In this document: one piece after another, positions 1 to 8,652 of the stretch
How the letters are laid out: every line of letters begins with the position of its first letter
Position numbering within the stretch: the first letter of the stretch is position 1
Source of the DNA: Asanoa ishikariensis
GTDB lineage: Bacteria > Actinomycetota > Actinomycetes > Mycobacteriales > Micromonosporaceae
Reading direction: 5' to 3'
DNA: 64,000 nt
Assembly (NCBI RefSeq): GCF_900107455.1
Contig: NZ_FNQB01000001.1
Coordinates: forward strand, 2,356,001-2,420,000
The notes under the pieces: model-generated
Seen by the model: only the letters and a program-made list of their open reading frames with translations
Told to the model about the DNA's origin: nothing
Databases searched by the model: none
Made by a program: the position numbers and the translations under genes

Positions 1-58
1 GGCCACGTTCGCGGTCGCGGTGCTCGTCGCGGTCGGAGTGGGAGTGGTGGTGCTGTGA
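1..58 (+). CDS. C-terminal end of a permease (partial)
   Basis: Only the last 18 codons are in the window. They encode a very hydrophobic, Val/Ala-rich segment ending in TGA at 56-58, as expected for a last transmembrane helix. The stop overlaps the GTG start of the following TIGR03943 gene, so the two are translationally coupled. TIGR03943 proteins are usually encoded directly after a UPF0718/DUF318-type permease, so this is probably that permease. The identity rests on context, because too little sequence is present. Confidence 0.5.
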   Translation, partial: ATFAVAVLVAVGVGVVVL

Positions 59-777
59 ACCGGCAAGCGCAAGGCGTCGTGCTGCTGCTCCTCGGTGGGG
101 CGGTGCTCAAGGCCAGCCTGACCGACGTCTACCTGCGGTACGTCAAGGAGGGCCTCCAGCCCTTCCTGATCGCCGCCGGTGCGGTGCTGGTCGTGGCCGC
201 GGTCGTGACCCTCGCCCACGACCTGCGGCAACAACTCCGGGGCACCAAGAACGAGAAAGACAGCCACGACCACAGCGGCCACGGCCCGACCGTCGGTTGG
301 CTGCTCGTACTCCCCGTCATCGGCCTGCTGCTCGTCGCACCTCCGGCGCTGGGCTCGTTCGCCGCCGGCCAGTCCGGCACCGCGCTGTCGAGCCAGGCGA
401 TCTCCGACTACCCGCCCCTGCCACCGGGCGACCCAGCCAAGATCAGCGTTCTGGAGTACGCGTCCCGCGCGATCTACGACAACGGGACCTCGATCGGCGA
501 TCGTACGGTGCAGATGTCGGGATTCGTCTCGCCCGGTGTCGCCGGTGAGCTCCTGCTCACGCGCATGATCCTGTCGTGCTGCGCGGCCGACGGCCGGCCG
601 ATCAAGCTCGGCATGACCGGTGGCGCACCCGTCGACCTGCCGGCCGACACCTGGATCGAGGTCACCGGCAAATACAGCAGCAAGGCCGGCACCGACCCCG
701 TCAACGGCGAGCAGATCCCTTACATCGACGTGCAGACGTGGGTACGGATCGAGCCGCCCCGCAACCAGTACCAGTGA
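55..777 (+). CDS. TIGR03943 family protein, permease partner
   Basis: A 240-aa protein with two N-terminal hydrophobic segments (about residues 5-25 and 35-52), a short charged His-rich stretch (HDHSGH, near residue 72), a third hydrophobic segment near 80-100 and a C-terminal soluble domain. The soluble part carries the CCAADG motif near residue 175 that is characteristic of TIGR03943. The family pairs with UPF0718-type permeases and is thought to act in envelope or metal-related transport; the biochemical role is not established. The GTG start overlaps the upstream stop, which supports an operon. The stop abuts that of the convergent gene at 778. Confidence 0.85.
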   Translation: MNRQAQGVVLLLLGGAVLKASLTDVYLRYVKEGLQPFLIAAGAVLVVAAVVTLAHDLRQQLRGTKNEKDSHDHSGHGPTVGWLLVLPVIGLLLVAPPALGSFAAGQSGTALSSQAISDYPPLPPGDPAKISVLEYASRAIYDNGTSIGDRTVQMSGFVSPGVAGELLLTRMILSCCAADGRPIKLGMTGGAPVDLPADTWIEVTGKYSSKAGTDPVNGEQIPYIDVQTWVRIEPPRNQYQ

Positions 778-1905
778 CTACGTCAACGTCCGCAGGTCCA
801 TGGCCGTCCACGACAGCCGGTCCTCGAAACCGCTGGACCACCAGAGGAACCCGCCGCGGCACAGCACGCTGACCGCGTCGGAGGCGACCGTCACGGTCGT
901 ACCCCGGGAGACGTCGTAGATCAGCAATGGACGTCCCTGGAAGGTCGAAGCGGCCGGGTCGAGCGCGGTCAGCACCTCGAAACGGTCGAGGACCGCGACG
1001 TCGGTCAAGGGAAAGCCCACGTCGGGTCCGGCGATCCGTCGGCGTTGCGTGCCGTCGACCCGCACCAGGTCGACCCGGCCGGCGCCGGCGTCGTCGTCCA
1101 GGATGATCGACCGGCACCAGGTGGCTCCGCAGGACGGGAAGTCCGCCATGCCCGCGACGAACTCCCTGGTCTGGTTGCTCACGCGGTCCAGCAGCCGCAC
1201 CCGGCCGCCCGCGACCGCGTCCATGCTGTCGACCAGCCACGGCCAACCGACGGGAGACCAGGTCCCGGGGACCGTCCTGGCGCGCGGGTCGCCGCCGTCG
1301 AGGACGACCGAGCGCAACTCCGTCGACGGGTCCGCGCCGTCTCCGTACACCGTCCAATGCAGACGCCCGTCCGAGATGGCCAACTCGTGCGCCGAGTCGG
1401 TCTGCCGCACGTCGCCGGCATCCGCCACGATGCGGCGCGTGGCGCCGCCCGCGTCGGTGCCGATGACCCACATCGACGTCGTGCGCCGGCCGACCGCGTC
1501 CTCCGCCGACTCCGCCCAGGCCACCCACCCCTGACCGGAGACGAAGCCGAAGAACTGCGGAGCGGACTCGGCCGGCAGCCGCCGCAGCTCGCGGGCCGGC
1601 TCGGCACCGCGCACCACCACCAGCCGCACCACCAGGCCGTCGGCGGTGACCGCTTGGCCGATGGAGGTGCCGGCATCCACGAAAAAACCGGGGGTGTACG
1701 TGTCGCCGTCCGCCAGCGAGCCCGACACCGAGCCGCGGACCGCCTGCGGCCAGACCGAGCCGACACCAGCCGGAACGGGGGTAGTGGGATCACGCACGTC
1801 GTCGGGGGAGAGCGACAACAGCCAGACCACCGCGACGAGTGCGGCGAACAAACCGGTCCAGCGCACCTGAGCCGGCCGGGCCGTCGCCGGCCTGCCATCG
1901 ACCAC
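778..1905 (-). CDS. membrane-anchored propeller-like protein, paralogue A
   Basis: 375 aa with a short cytoplasmic N-terminus, one hydrophobic helix near residues 17-32 and an extracytoplasmic domain of repeated short beta-strand-like segments, suggesting a propeller fold. It is a clear paralogue of the divergent gene at 2022: both carry a WPQA segment after the anchor, an S/TLADG motif, RRLP, a WPWLV segment, and a CGxxWCR motif (CGATWCR here) that could form a disulfide. I do not recognise a named family. The two genes face away from each other across about 115 bp, so they may share regulation and have arisen by inverted duplication. Confidence 0.75.
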   Translation of the reverse strand: MVDGRPATARPAQVRWTGLFAALVAVVWLLSLSPDDVRDPTTPVPAGVGSVWPQAVRGSVSGSLADGDTYTPGFFVDAGTSIGQAVTADGLVVRLVVVRGAEPARELRRLPAESAPQFFGFVSGQGWVAWAESAEDAVGRRTTSMWVIGTDAGGATRRIVADAGDVRQTDSAHELAISDGRLHWTVYGDGADPSTELRSVVLDGGDPRARTVPGTWSPVGWPWLVDSMDAVAGGRVRLLDRVSNQTREFVAGMADFPSCGATWCRSIILDDDAGAGRVDLVRVDGTQRRRIAGPDVGFPLTDVAVLDRFEVLTALDPAASTFQGRPLLIYDVSRGTTVTVASDAVSVLCRGGFLWWSSGFEDRLSWTAMDLRTLT

Positions 1906-2008
1906 GCCGTCTCTCCCGCCCGTCGACGAACCAGCCCGGAGACTATCCGCCTGCCCGGGTCGCGCGTGCGCGACAGCGGCTGGATCACCCGTGCGGTGCG
2001 GCCGCCGC

Positions 2009-2014
2009 TACGGT
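2009..2014 (+). promoter_or_regulatory. TACGGT -10 box, leaderless start
   Basis: TACGGT lies 7 bases before the GTG at 2022 with no Shine-Dalgarno between. This supports transcription starting at or near the start codon and selects 2022 over upstream in-frame starts. Confidence 0.55.
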
Positions 2015-2021
2015 TGCTCGC

Positions 2022-3137
2022 GTGAACGAAGCGCGAGACCCGGCGCGACGGCCTCGGCCGCCGGCTCGCAGCGTGCTTGCCCTGGTCGCCGCGCTGGCCG
2101 CAACCGGGCTGCTGGTCGCGCAGACTCCGGAAGGAGCCCGCAGACCGCCACCACCGCCGCCGGCGGCCGCGACCGTCTGGCCGCAGGCCAAGCGCGCGGA
2201 CGTGCCAGGCACGCTGGCCGACGGCGTTCCGTACAACCCGGCCTATTTCCTGGACGAGCAGAGCTCGGCCGGCACCGCTGTCGACCCCGACGGCGAGGCG
2301 GTGCGGCTGGTCCTGCGCGCGGCCGACGGCACGATGCGTGTGCTCCGCCGACTCCCGACCGCGGTCGGCCCACGGTTCACGGCATTCACCCGCGTCGGCG
2401 ACCGGCTCGTGGGGGCGGAGCAGGTCACCGGCCGTGACGGCATCGCCCGGACCACGCTGTGGCGGGCGGACCTGTCCGGCGGGGCACCGCGGAAGATCAC
2501 CGACGACACCGGTTGGATGACGTTCGCCGGCTCCGACTCCGACCTCGTCGTCAACGCCGGCCGCCTCTACTGGACGGCGCTGGCATCGGGCAACCAACAG
2601 TCGACGGAGGTACGGTCGGTGCCGGTCGAGGGCGGACCGGTCCAGGTGCGCACCGAGCCGGGCGAGTGGACCCTGGCCGGCTGGCCGTGGCTGGTGAGCC
2701 CGAGCAGCCGGAGCCGGGCCGAGCTGCGCAACCTCGACACCGGACGGGTGATCGACGTGGACGCGGCCCGTGACCGCCTGAGCCAGTGCGGGTCGTCCTG
2801 GTGTCGCGTGTACGTGCTGTCCGCCGACGGCCCGGCCCGCACCGACCTGATGCGGCCTGACGGGTCGGAGCGCCTGCGGGTGGCCGACGACGGCGCGACC
2901 GCCTCGATCGTCGACGTGGTGCCGCTGGACCGGTTCGAGGTGCTCGCGAAGGACTCGAGCGCGCTCGGCGCCGCGATCGGGGGACAGGAGCTGCTCGTGT
3001 ACGACCTCGAGACCAGGCGGTCGATCCTGGTCGCCGAGGCCGCGACGAGCGTGTCCTATCGAGCCGGTGTGCTGTGGTGGTCCACCAACGCCCTCGGGCG
3101 CCTTTCCTGGCACACGCTCGACCTGCGTACCGTGTGA
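2022..3137 (+). CDS. membrane-anchored propeller-like protein, paralogue B
   Basis: 371 aa: an Arg/Pro-rich N-terminus, one hydrophobic helix near residues 18-34, a Pro-rich linker with six consecutive prolines, then an extracytoplasmic domain with repeated strand motifs. It shares WPQA, TLADG, VRLVLR, RRLP, WPWLV and CGSSWCR with the divergent paralogue at 778-1905. The reading frame is open further upstream, but the GTG at 2022 is chosen because the paralogue begins at the same place relative to the membrane helix and a TACGGT box precedes it by 7 bases. Function unknown; the anchored propeller suggests a binding or sensing role at the outer face of the membrane. Confidence 0.75.
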   Translation: MNEARDPARRPRPPARSVLALVAALAATGLLVAQTPEGARRPPPPPPAAATVWPQAKRADVPGTLADGVPYNPAYFLDEQSSAGTAVDPDGEAVRLVLRAADGTMRVLRRLPTAVGPRFTAFTRVGDRLVGAEQVTGRDGIARTTLWRADLSGGAPRKITDDTGWMTFAGSDSDLVVNAGRLYWTALASGNQQSTEVRSVPVEGGPVQVRTEPGEWTLAGWPWLVSPSSRSRAELRNLDTGRVIDVDAARDRLSQCGSSWCRVYVLSADGPARTDLMRPDGSERLRVADDGATASIVDVVPLDRFEVLAKDSSALGAAIGGQELLVYDLETRRSILVAEAATSVSYRAGVLWWSTNALGRLSWHTLDLRTV

Positions 3138-3144
3138 GCCCGCA

Positions 3145-3546
3145 TCACCCGACGGCGGTGCCTTCCAGCTCGACCATCAGGTCGGGGACCGCCAGCCGGG
3201 TCACGCCGAGCATCGTGGTGGCCGGTGCCACCCCGGCCGCGCCCAACCGCGCCGCCAGCACGCCGTAGTGCTGGAACAGCAGGTCGACATCGGTGGTGTA
3301 GACGTTGAGCCGGACGAGGTTCGCGAGGGCCATGTCGGCCTCGGCGAGCACGGCTTCGAGGTTGTCGAGGCTCAGCGCCACCTGCGCCGCCATGTCACCG
3401 ACGTGCGTAGGCTTGCCGTCGCCGCTGGTCGCCGTCTGGCCGGCGCAGTAGAGGGTCCGGGTGTGCCCGGAGACGAGCTCACCCTGGTTGAATCCGAGCG
3501 CCGCCGACCAGGTCCACGGGTTGACGGCCGTTCGCTGCGTTGTCAT
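3145..3546 (-). CDS. RidA family protein
   Basis: 133 aa, the usual length for the YjgF/YER057c/UK114 (RidA) superfamily. Family features visible are YCAGQTA near the N-terminus, a central segment with NLEAVL and LNVYTTD, and the C-terminal GVTRL...VELEGTAV, whose Arg corresponds to the substrate-contacting Arg of RidA deaminases. RidA hydrolyses reactive enamine/imine intermediates; this divergent member may have another substrate. It is divergent from the WYL regulator at 3611 across about 65 bp, so that regulator is a candidate controller. Confidence 0.85.
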   Translation of the reverse strand: MTTQRTAVNPWTWSAALGFNQGELVSGHTRTLYCAGQTATSGDGKPTHVGDMAAQVALSLDNLEAVLAEADMALANLVRLNVYTTDVDLLFQHYGVLAARLGAAGVAPATTMLGVTRLAVPDLMVELEGTAVG

Positions 3547-3610
3547 GCCGGGAGCCTGGCAGCCGAATCACGACATCCTGTGTCACGTATTCCCTGGCAT
3601 GATTTTCGGT

Positions 3611-4585
3611 ATGCGGGCCGACCGGTTGGTCTCGCTGGTGCTGTTGCTGCGCCAGCGCGGCCGGCTGTCCGCCGCGACACTGGCCGGCGAGCTCGAGGTG
3701 TCCACCCGCACCGTGCTGCGCGACATCGAGGCGCTGTCCGCGGCCGGCGTCCCGGTCTATGCCGAGCGCGGCAGGCAAGGCGGGTTCGCGCTGCTGCCCG
3801 GCTTCCAGACCGAGCTCACCGGACTCAACCATGACGAGGCGCTGGCCCTGCTGGTCGCCGGATCGCGGCGCGGCGCACAGGCGTTCGGACTCGGCTCAGC
3901 GCTGGCCTCGGCCATGCTCAAGGTGGTCGACGCGCTGCCGGAGGGCCATCGGGACACCGCGGCGGGCGCGGTCGAGCGATTGCTCATCGACCCGGAGACC
4001 GACCTGCTCTCGCGCCGGTCGGTCGCCGACGAGGTGCCTGAGCCCATCGTGGCGGAGGTCCGGCGCGCGGTGCTCGCCGGCCACAAGCTGCGTATCCACT
4101 ACGCGGCCGCGGGCCGGACCGCGAACTGGCGCACGGTGGACCCGATCGGCCTGGTCACGGTGCGCGAGCAGGGCTACCTGCTGGCCCGCCGGTCCGGCGC
4201 GGACCGCACGTACCGGCTGTCGCGGATCCTGGCCGCCGAGGAGCTCGCCGAACCCGCCGAGCGGCCGGACGAGGTCGATCTGGACCGGGCCTGGCAGGAA
4301 CGCAGCGAGCGCTTCCGCACCGGCGGTGACCAGGTCACGGTGCTGGTGCTGCTGAACGCGGCGCGGCGAGAGGACCTGGTCGGCACCGCACTGGCCGTGC
4401 GCAGCGAGGAGACCGACCCGGACGGCCGGCTGCGGCTGGAGGTGACCTTCCAGGACCCGAGACACGCCGAATGGGCCTTGTGGCAACTGGCCGCGAGCGC
4501 GGAAGCCCTTGCCCCGCAATGGTTGCGCGACGCCCTGCACCACCGCGCCGCCGCGATCGCCGCCCGCTATGCGACGCGGCCATGA
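3611..4585 (+). CDS. YafY/PafC-type WYL-domain transcriptional regulator
   Basis: 324 aa. Residues 1-60 form an N-terminal winged helix (MRADRL, STRTVLRDIEAL), followed by a linker and a C-terminal WYL domain (region from about residue 165, with RIHYAAAGR and a GYLLARR segment) and a WCX-like tail. WYL proteins act as ligand-responsive regulators. The ATG at 3611 is chosen because MRADRL is the usual family start; an ATG at 3599 is also in frame. The stop overlaps the ATG of the EamA transporter at 4582, implying one transcript. It is divergent from the RidA-like gene. Confidence 0.85.
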   Translation: MRADRLVSLVLLLRQRGRLSAATLAGELEVSTRTVLRDIEALSAAGVPVYAERGRQGGFALLPGFQTELTGLNHDEALALLVAGSRRGAQAFGLGSALASAMLKVVDALPEGHRDTAAGAVERLLIDPETDLLSRRSVADEVPEPIVAEVRRAVLAGHKLRIHYAAAGRTANWRTVDPIGLVTVREQGYLLARRSGADRTYRLSRILAAEELAEPAERPDEVDLDRAWQERSERFRTGGDQVTVLVLLNAARREDLVGTALAVRSEETDPDGRLRLEVTFQDPRHAEWALWQLAASAEALAPQWLRDALHHRAAAIAARYATRP

Positions 4586-5421
4586 ACGCGACGCCGACGA
4601 TGCTCGTGCTGTTGTCGGTGTGTTGCGCCCAGGTCGGCGGGGCTCTCGCGCGCACCTTGTTCGACGATCTCGGCCCGCCCGGCGTACTCCTGCTGCGCCT
4701 GTCGATCGCGGCCTTGATCTTCGCTGTCGCCACCCGTCCCCGGTTGCGGTCCTGGTCGGCGGAGGCGTGGCGGGCCGTGGCCCTGCTCGGCGCGTTCTCC
4801 GCCGGCCTCAACATGCTGACCTACCTGGCCTTGAGCAGCGCGCCGCAGGGCGTGGTCGTCACCGCGTCGTTCGTCGGTCCGTTGCTGCTGTCGCTGGTGC
4901 AGACCCGGCGTCCGGCCGATCTGCTCTGGGCGCTGATGGCCGGCACCGGCGTCGTGCTGCTCGGCCTCCGCACCCAGGTCGAGATCCCGCTGACGGGACT
5001 GCTGCTGGCGCTGGCGGCTGGTGCGTGCGGCGCCGGATACATCATGTTCAGCGCCCGCGTCGGCAGTGTCGTACCCGGCCTGAGCGGCCTGGCGGTCTCG
5101 TTCGCCGTCGGTGCGGTGCTGGTGCTGCCGTTCGGCTGGGCGGACGCCGGCGAGGTGGTCGGCCACCCGGCGCTGGTTCCCGGCGTGGTCGCGGTCGCCG
5201 TGCTGTCGTCGGTCGTGCCCTACGCACTCGAACTGATCGCCCTGCGTCGCCTGCCGACCCGCGTCTTCGGCGTGCTGATGAGCCTGCAACCGGCGGCCGC
5301 CGCGATCGCCGGCCTGCTCATCCTGGACCAGCACCTCGGAATGGTCCCGATCGCCGCGTTGGTCCTGGTTTCGGCGGCCAGCGTCGGCGTCACGCGGCGT
5401 GTTGCTGACCAAACAGAGTGA
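4582..5421 (+). CDS. EamA/RhtA-like drug/metabolite exporter
   Basis: 279-aa integral membrane protein with about ten hydrophobic segments arranged as two five-helix halves, typical of the DMT superfamily. The sequence resembles RhtA/YedA-type EamA exporters (GGALARTLFDD at the N-terminus, a proline-tolerant last helix region PYALELIAL). It probably exports an amino acid or small metabolite across the inner membrane; the substrate cannot be told. Its ATG overlaps the stop of the WYL regulator by four bases (ATGA), so it is very likely co-regulated with it. Confidence 0.85.
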   Translation: MNATPTMLVLLSVCCAQVGGALARTLFDDLGPPGVLLLRLSIAALIFAVATRPRLRSWSAEAWRAVALLGAFSAGLNMLTYLALSSAPQGVVVTASFVGPLLLSLVQTRRPADLLWALMAGTGVVLLGLRTQVEIPLTGLLLALAAGACGAGYIMFSARVGSVVPGLSGLAVSFAVGAVLVLPFGWADAGEVVGHPALVPGVVAVAVLSSVVPYALELIALRRLPTRVFGVLMSLQPAAAAIAGLLILDQHLGMVPIAALVLVSAASVGVTRRVADQTE

Positions 5422-5611
5422 AAAGCCACCTGGATATCCGCCACCTGGCGTATGTCTCGGTGGCCACCCACCGACATGGGCGGATACCGCCCTTCGCCGC
5501 GCCCTCCCAATGTCAGCGAGCTGTCCGTTATCTCGTCCGGCCGGAACGGTGAGGCTCACTACGAGCGCCGGGCCGTGTCGAAACGGCGCCCACGGCGGAG
5601 AGGGTGACCCG
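5422..5611. other. intergenic region without a recognised gene
   Basis: 190 bp between the exporter and the small gene at 5612. It contains two nearby copies of CCACCTGG flanking GGATATCC, but no convincing promoter, hairpin or ORF. Confidence 0.4.
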
Positions 5612-5842
5612 ATGAGCAGCCTCGGACGGGGCGACGAGCACTTCCACTACAGCGACGGCTCACACCGTTGGATCGCACCAGCCCACCTCGAGCAGAGCGT
5701 CTGGGAGGCCGGGATGCGCGCCCACCTGGGCCGCCACCTGCTCACCATGGGCGGCCGGGAAGAGATCGACCCCATCGACCTACCGCAGGCGTACGTTCCC
5801 CGCCAGCGCCGTGCCGGAGAGGACCACCACGTAAAGGCCTAG
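5612..5842 (+). CDS. small hypothetical protein
   Basis: 76-aa hydrophilic protein rich in His and Arg, with no membrane segment or recognised domain. The ATG at 5612 is preceded by GGAGAGGG about 8 bases upstream, a good ribosome-binding site; the frame remains open upstream, but that part looks like random high-GC coding. Its stop overlaps that of the convergent gene at 5839 within a CTAG tetramer. Function unknown. Confidence 0.5.
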   Translation: MSSLGRGDEHFHYSDGSHRWIAPAHLEQSVWEAGMRAHLGRHLLTMGGREEIDPIDLPQAYVPRQRRAGEDHHVKA

Positions 5843-6027
5843 TCCCGTCTCCGCACGTCGGCCCACCAGGCCAGGCGTTCGGAGTCCACGAGCATGACCC
5901 CGGCCGACATCGCCGCCTCGCGCACCGGTGCGGACACCGCTCCGGCGGTGACCAGGACCGTCACGTCCCCGCGCCGCAGGTAGCGGGCCGCGTCGGTGAG
6001 GCGGCACACGTCGGCGGCTGCCATCAC
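5839..6027 (-). CDS. small Mrr-like restriction-endonuclease fragment
   Basis: 62 aa. The pattern of a strand followed by TAGAVSAPVREAA, GVMLVD and a final L-A-W segment resembles the C-terminal end of the Mrr_cat (type IV restriction) nuclease fold, where this part follows the catalytic residues. The catalytic D-QxK part is absent, so this is either a remnant of a decayed nuclease or an unrelated small gene. A TAGCGA hexamer just upstream could be a -10 box. I call it a likely remnant on weak similarity. Confidence 0.35.
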   Translation of the reverse strand: MMAAADVCRLTDAARYLRRGDVTVLVTAGAVSAPVREAAMSAGVMLVDSERLAWWADVRRRD

Positions 6028-6063
6028 TTTCGCTAGCCCACAATCAGCGCAGCCGGCCGACGC

Positions 6064-6069
6064 TACTGT
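6064..6069 (+). promoter_or_regulatory. TACTGT -10 box, leaderless start
   Basis: TACTGT sits 8 bases before the ATG at 6078 and no Shine-Dalgarno is present. This favours 6078 over the in-frame TTG at 6069. Confidence 0.5.
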
Positions 6070-6077
6070 TGCTCCGC

Positions 6078-6995
6078 ATGACGCACGTGGAGCTCACCGC
6101 GGAGCTGGTGCGGGACCTGGTCCGCGACCAGCACCCCGACCTCGCCCACCTCCCGGTGCGGTTGGGTGCGCGTGGCTGGGACAACCAACTGTGGCGGCTG
6201 GGCGACGACCTGGCCGTCCGGCTTCCCTGGGCGACCGGCGACGCCGACGTGCTGCTGCGCAACGAGCACCGCTGGCTATCGACGCTGGCCCCGCGCCTGC
6301 CGCTGCCGATCCCCGTCCCGCAGCGACTCGGCGAGCCCTCCGAACGGTTCCCGAGGCCCTGGCTCATCACCACCTGGGTGCCGGGCGCTCCCGCCGACCG
6401 GCACCCCGTCACGCGCGCGGCGGACGCGGCCCGATCCCTGGCCGGGTTCCTGACGGCCCTCCATCAGCCCGCCCCCGAGGACGCGCCCGCGGGCCGGGAC
6501 CGCGGCGGCCCGCTGGCCGACCGTGCCGAGGGATTCGCCAAAGGGCTCGCGTACGCCACCGCGCAGGGGCTGATCCCCGACCCGGACGCGGTCCGCGCCG
6601 TCTGGCACGACGCGGTCGACGCTCCACGATGGACCGGCCCCGCGCTGTGGCTCCACGCCGACCTGCACCCGGCCAACGTCCTCACCGCCGACGGCACCAT
6701 CCGCGGTGTCGTCGACTTCGGCGACCTGTGCGCGGGCGACCCGGCGTACGACCTCTCCTCCGCCTGGCTCCTGCTGCCGGACGACACCACCGACCTGTTC
6801 TACGCGGCCTACGAGCCGGTCGCGGACACCGCCACCATGCGCCGCGCCCGCGGCTGGGCGATGGCCCGCGCCCTGAGCGGCATCCTGATCGGCGCCGACG
6901 GCGGACCCGGCGGAAAGCCCACCTGGGGTCCGCCCGCGCAGGCCGCGCTGCGCCGCCTCGTCACGCGTACGCGATGCCCGCGATCTGGGTGTTGA
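6078..6995 (+). CDS. aminoglycoside phosphotransferase (APH) family protein
   Basis: 305 aa with a kinase-like fold. The catalytic loop HADLHPANVL (near residue 195) and the metal-binding VVDFGD (near residue 215) match the APH/choline kinase HxDxxxxN and DFG-like motifs. It probably transfers phosphate from ATP to a small hydroxylated molecule. The family includes resistance enzymes, but most chromosomal members have unknown substrates, so resistance should not be assumed. Its 3' end overlaps the convergent methyltransferase by 35 bp. Confidence 0.8.
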   Translation: MTHVELTAELVRDLVRDQHPDLAHLPVRLGARGWDNQLWRLGDDLAVRLPWATGDADVLLRNEHRWLSTLAPRLPLPIPVPQRLGEPSERFPRPWLITTWVPGAPADRHPVTRAADAARSLAGFLTALHQPAPEDAPAGRDRGGPLADRAEGFAKGLAYATAQGLIPDPDAVRAVWHDAVDAPRWTGPALWLHADLHPANVLTADGTIRGVVDFGDLCAGDPAYDLSSAWLLLPDDTTDLFYAAYEPVADTATMRRARGWAMARALSGILIGADGGPGGKPTWGPPAQAALRRLVTRTRCPRSGC

Positions 6996-7611
6996 ACGTG
7001 ATGAACGGGCTGTGCAGCCGGTACGGCTCGATGTCGACCCGGGCGAATCCGGCGGCCCGCAGCAGGCCGGCCAGGTCCCGTTCGCACGAGCACCCCTCGA
7101 AGGTCCAGGCCCACGGCCGGCGCAGCATCCGCTGGAGCGCGCGGGTGGGCGAGCCGGGACGGGCGGCGACGTGCTCCACGAAGCGGAAGGTGCCACCCGG
7201 GCGCAGGACGCGGCGGACCTCGGCCAGGACCTCGGCGGGGTCGGCCACCGTGCACAGCACGAGCGAGGAGATCACGCTGTCGGCGCTCTGGTCGGGCAGG
7301 TCGGTGCGCTCGGCCGACCGCTCGCGCAGGTCGAGCCGCACACCGCGACGCGCGGCGGCCGCCCGCAGCCGCCGGTGCATGGGTGCGTTGGGCTCGATCG
7401 CGACGAGGGTGGATCCCGGCCGCAGGTAGCGCAGGTTGGCGCCGACCCCGGAGCCGAGCTCGACCACCGTCTCGGGCAGGTCCGCGAACACCCGCCGCTT
7501 GTGCCGGCGCACGTGCCATTCGATGTACGGGCCCAGCGCGCTGAAGAACGCGGCGTTGAAGGGCCCACGCCCCTTGTTCACGACGAAGCCGGTCACTGTC
7601 ACGACATCCAC
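6961..7611 (-). CDS. class I SAM-dependent methyltransferase
   Basis: 216 aa. Motif I is VVELGSGVGAN near residue 50, followed by the acidic strand end AIEPN and a post-motif segment RRVLRPGGTFRFVEHV typical of small-molecule methyltransferases of the UbiE/METTL7-like type. No membrane segment. The substrate is unknown. The CDS overlaps the 3' end of the convergent phosphotransferase gene. A start at the GTG three codons downstream is also possible, because a CAGAGT box is 7 bases before it. Confidence 0.8.
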   Translation of the reverse strand: MDVVTVTGFVVNKGRGPFNAAFFSALGPYIEWHVRRHKRRVFADLPETVVELGSGVGANLRYLRPGSTLVAIEPNAPMHRRLRAAAARRGVRLDLRERSAERTDLPDQSADSVISSLVLCTVADPAEVLAEVRRVLRPGGTFRFVEHVAARPGSPTRALQRMLRRPWAWTFEGCSCERDLAGLLRAAGFARVDIEPYRLHSPFITFNTQIAGIAYA

Positions 7612-7647
7612 TCTGCGCCGGTGACCGCGGGCGTGTCAGGCGTAGAA

Positions 7648-8652
7648 CTACCCCATCTGGTCCCGCCACCACGCCGCGACCTGGGCGCGGGACCGGAAGC
7701 CCAGGCGCAGGCGGATCCGTTCGACGTGCCCCTCGGCCGAGCGCTCGTCGATACCCAGGCGCGTGGCGATCTCCCGGTTCGTCAGCCCCTGGCTCACCAG
7801 GCCGGCCACCTCGCGTTGGCGGGCCGTCAGGCCGCTGCGCCGGCCGACCGGCAGGCCCAGGAACCGGCGGACCACCCGGACCAACTCGTCCCGGTCACCC
7901 GCGTACGGGAGGTGCGAGCGGCCGGGCAGCAGCACGAGCCGAGCACCGTCGATGCCGGCGGCGAGCGCCTCGGCCTGTGCGACAGGCGCGGCCCGGTCGC
8001 CGGTGCGGTGCACCACCAACGTCGGCGCCCGCACCTGGTCGAGGCGGTCGGTGACGTCGAGCTCGTAGCTCAGCGCCAGCAGCTCCCGGGCGGTCGCCGC
8101 ACTCGAACAGGCGCGCTGGTAACGGGCGAGCTCGGCCCGCGTCGAACGGTCCGCGTCGGGGGCGAAGATGTCGGTGAGCACGTCCGACCCGAGCCCCCAG
8201 TGCGCCTCGACCAGACCCAGGACATGATCGCGTACGCCCGGCGGGGACAGGTCGTCGCCGCGCGCCCAGCCGCCGTAGAGCACCAGGCGCCGCACGGTGT
8301 CGGGATGGGCCGCGGCCCAGGCGACGGCCACCGGGGCGCCCATCGACGTGCCCATCAGGTCGAAGGGCTCGTCCAGTGTCGCCGCGACCGCGGCCAGTTG
8401 TTCGAGCTCGAACGCCAACGACGCCGGCCGGTCCGCGGCCGGCGACAGCCCCGAGCCCGCGCGGTCGTAGCGCACGAGCCGGCAGCCCTGCGCGAACCCC
8501 TCGTAGAGTGCCCGCTCGGCCGGCAGCTCCCAGCTGCGTTCGAGGTGGGATAGCCAGCCCATCACGTAGACCAGCGGCCGGCCGGCACCGATCGAGGCGT
8601 AGCACAGGGCGGTGCCACCGTCCAACGCCACCCGATCGATCCGCTGCCGCAC
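7648..8652 (-). CDS. alpha/beta hydrolase fused to a LuxR-type HTH domain
   Basis: About 334 aa. Residues 1-265 form an alpha/beta hydrolase with nucleophile elbow GTSMGA and a C-terminal catalytic His region (PGRSHLP). The last 65 residues form a LuxR/GerE helix-turn-helix (LTARQREVAGLVSQGLTNRE, then VERIRLRLGF). Such fusions suggest a regulator whose hydrolase-like domain binds or cleaves a ligand. The start is uncertain: the frame is open to 8757, and the GTG at 8652 is chosen because the hydrolase domain begins there. No cognate target is obvious; autoregulation or control of the adjacent methyltransferase is possible. Confidence 0.75.
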   Translation of the reverse strand: MRQRIDRVALDGGTALCYASIGAGRPLVYVMGWLSHLERSWELPAERALYEGFAQGCRLVRYDRAGSGLSPAADRPASLAFELEQLAAVAATLDEPFDLMGTSMGAPVAVAWAAAHPDTVRRLVLYGGWARGDDLSPPGVRDHVLGLVEAHWGLGSDVLTDIFAPDADRSTRAELARYQRACSSAATARELLALSYELDVTDRLDQVRAPTLVVHRTGDRAAPVAQAEALAAGIDGARLVLLPGRSHLPYAGDRDELVRVVRRFLGLPVGRRSGLTARQREVAGLVSQGLTNREIATRLGIDERSAEGHVERIRLRLGFRSRAQVAAWWRDQMG

